Below are positions 62,188 through 64,000 of a DNA stretch of 64,000 bases, one piece after another. Origin of the DNA: Phytopythium helicoides (taxonomy: Eukaryota; Oomycota; Peronosporomycetes; Pythiales; Pythiaceae); assembly GCA_024867545.1 (NCBI GenBank), contig JANFNE010000037.1, positions 372,001 through 436,000 of the forward strand. Reading direction: 5' to 3'. Positions within the stretch are counted from its first letter, which is position 1, and each line of letters begins with the position of its first letter. Both the position numbers and the translations under genes were made by a program. The notes under the pieces are model-generated. The model worked only from the letters and a program-made list of their open reading frames with translations. It was not told the origin of the DNA and made no database searches.

Positions 62188-64000
62188 TCAGATCCACGAA
62201 GATTCACCGGTCGCAGGATTGAAAAGGTAGTAACGCTGATACTCATCACTCCAGTAGCGCTCGTAGCCATTTCCTTCTTGACTCGGCAAATCATCGATGA
62301 CCATGGCTGGGTCGAATCCGCCTAGTTTCGAGCTGGTATTAGATACTATCGACGACTGAGATGGTTTGATGCTAGCCGTGCCCTCCTGCTTCTGAATCTT
62401 TTTGCTTCGTCGAGTTGAGCGTTTGTGGCTCTCTTCCTGTAAAAACGAGTGTATCACAGCACGCTGCTGCCGCTTCTTGAGCTCCTGGCGCAACAAAATT
62501 CTGTATCGTTTGAGTAGCACGCGCCCGTTTCGACGGTCCACGAGCCTTCGATATGCACGCTGGATACACCGTGCAGCATTATCCTGTTGCTCAGCTACCC
62601 TGCGCTGCTCCATTACTTCTAGTAGAGAGAGTTTTCGAGTCACAGCGGATACTTCGACGTTGCTTCTCGTGCCGCCACCATCTTTGGATGCAAACAGCCG
62701 ACTGCAACTGCTTTGGTCGCTCATGATAGAGAACCCTGACGAGCACGCGATGCCACGGATCTCTGCGTCGTCGGTGGTATCTCTGAATAGATACGGCTGC
62801 GTTCATGAGCGATGCGAGTTGCTGGATAGCGTTCATCTCCTTCTTTATCTTCTCCTGCCCTTTACCTCTTTTCCGTCGCACCCATCGTTTGATAGTTCGG
62901 ATCGCACCCTTAGACGCCCGAGCCTCTTGCTCGAAAACTTTCGCCTCATTAACTACCTGCCGCCACTTGTGTTGTTGAAATACCCGCCATGCAAAGGCAG
63001 CTATCAAATTAGCGGCAGCTAATTGGTGCTGTCGCTCAATGGCAACAACGCGTGCTCGATGGCGCCGCCACACAGTCTGAATAACTAGCACTGCCGACCT
63101 CGCAATCGGTACGGATAAGCGTTGGCGCATCAATGGATCGCTCATATGAAGCATACGCAAATACAGTGGACGTGTCGAGCTCTTCATCACCGCTCGGTAC
63201 ACTCGAAACTCGCGGTTGCGGCGAAATGTTCGCTGAGACAGTGGGCAGCCATCGATCGCTCTAGAATTGCAGCCTGCCGTCGCTTTCTGGCACGATCTCG
63301 GCTGCCAGTGTTCCTCCAACATCGTTGGATGCAGTTAGCCGCTTTATGTTTTCGCTTTTCTACTCGAACACGCCATTGATACCGCCGAATGTTGCGCTGA
63401 ATTGATCGGATTGCATGCAGGAACTCGACTTGGTCCACGAGATTCAGAATACACCGTGCAGGAAGCTCATTGCATTTCCAGTAGGAATATTGTCTCCAGT
63501 TGCGCTGAATTTGTCTGGCATATAAATCCTGGGCACGTTCAAAAGCAATTTGAGCGAGTCTCTCACGTCCTCGTTGCCTTCGCGTACGATAGCCACGGTA
63601 AGCTCGTTGTATGCAAATCGCTGCTTCGTGGATTGCTAACTGATGGCGATATCGCGCCCGTCTTCGCAGAACTCGTTGGATTTGGGTAGCCGCTCGCTGA
63701 CTTTCAAGTATTCGAAGAGCCCGAAGATATCTCCGGTAAGCGCGCTGGATCGTCGAGGCTCGAACAGTCATTATGCGGAGAGCTTCAGCCAAAGTGCGGG
63801 CTTTGATCATCTGCTGCTTTTCATGTGCCACACGACGAGCCCAGAGCTGTATCGTTATAACCGCAGCCAGATTCTCTTCCCTTCGAGCCTGGATCAAAAG
63901 GGAGTGCCAGCTAGTAAACGTGCTGCTCATCAATACTTGCGATGCGTTCATCAGCTTCTCCAGTACCGTTCGAGCTGCACGAAGAGTCCGTCTTTCATCG
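62188..64000 (-). CDS. IQ-motif protein, partial (5' end outside window)
   Basis: The frame is open to the right edge, so the N-terminus is missing. The protein is a long series of calmodulin-binding IQ units of the form IQ..(Y/W)R(R/G) (TIQRAYRRYLR, QIQRVLRRRAR, CIQRAYRGYRTR, SIQRNIRRYQWR, CIQRCWRN, VIQTVWRRHRA, SIQRYHRRRRD, CIQRWWRHEKQ, CIQRAYRRLVDRR). Near the C-terminus comes a Lys/Arg/Ser-rich linker and a WW-like sequence (YERYWSDEYQRYYLFNPATGESSW). Apparent shifts occur near 63240 (one base missing) and 62635 (extra A in AAAA), and the IQ register continues across both. Likely an ASPM/myosin-like calmodulin-binding or cytoskeletal protein; more cannot be said. Confidence 0.75.

Noticed and set aside
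1..64000. CRISPR arrays, tRNA or rRNA genes
   Set aside because: No regularly spaced repeat array and no cloverleaf or rRNA-like sequence was noticed on reading. The only regular tandem array is the 17-bp repeat at 34524, which has no spacers. A tRNAscan/Infernal run would be decisive.

Overview
The window is nuclear DNA of an oomycete, most likely Phytophthora or a close peronosporalean relative. Evidence: gene-dense, GC-rich coding sequence; short GT-AG introns (about 40-85 bp); CTCATTYY-type initiators just upstream of several ATGs; ankyrin proteins with the oomycete-style 'VKWLHENRTEGC' repeat; HGG-repeat (so-called WRKY19-like) proteins; and a chromodomain Ty3/gypsy element. There are no bacterial-style operons. 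No tRNA, rRNA or CRISPR array was seen.

Left and centre (0-42 kb) is a rearranged multigene region. Its core is a family of about 535-residue, roughly nine-pass membrane proteins of unknown function. Each has two exons, one phase-1 intron at the same place, a start context AAGAAARATGGAC and a C-terminal FGADFSF.FKW motif. Eight loci are present: a 3' fragment at the left edge, three intact genes (5924, 37497, 40315) and four pseudogenes (1120, 19166, and 22619 and 26747 on the minus strand). There are also antisense C-terminal relics and two promoters cut off at their start codon. Interleaved with it is a second family, NADP-dependent Gfo/Idh/MocA oxidoreductases of the dihydrodiol/xylose dehydrogenase type: three intact copies (29910, 31552 minus, 34850), two frameshifted copies (17414 minus, 33224 minus) and two relics. 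A 2.8-kb unit is duplicated with a constant 31,573-bp offset (4810 and 36383).

Single-copy genes within this part: a coiled-coil protein (8355), a GTPBP1/2-type translational GTPase with five introns (11352, minus), an EF-hand/SAM/FN3/Cys-rich protein (14362), RFT1 (21102) and another coiled-coil protein (24844, minus). A pair of near-identical secreted proteins (10708 and 16552, inverted) brackets the GTPBP and EF-hand/SAM genes.

The right part (42-64 kb) is ordinary: eIF2B-alpha, a TMEM260-type O-mannosyltransferase, a BED-finger protein with a possible GIY-YIG-like core, a palindrome-rich non-coding stretch, an HGG-repeat protein, an ankyrin protein, an intact Ty3/gypsy retrotransposon with 269-bp LTRs that look identical and 5-bp target duplications, a truncated ankyrin paralogue, and an IQ-motif protein that runs off the right edge.

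Many conserved genes (eIF2B-alpha, TMEM260, HGG protein, EF-hand/SAM protein, coiled-coil protein) carry isolated one-base shifts, mostly extra bases. These look more like consensus errors in GC-rich sequence than real decay. The nonsense substitutions, the 10-nt deletion and the 1-kb insertion in the membrane-protein pseudogenes cannot be explained that way. Without tools, all exon joins and identities come from reading the sequence by eye.
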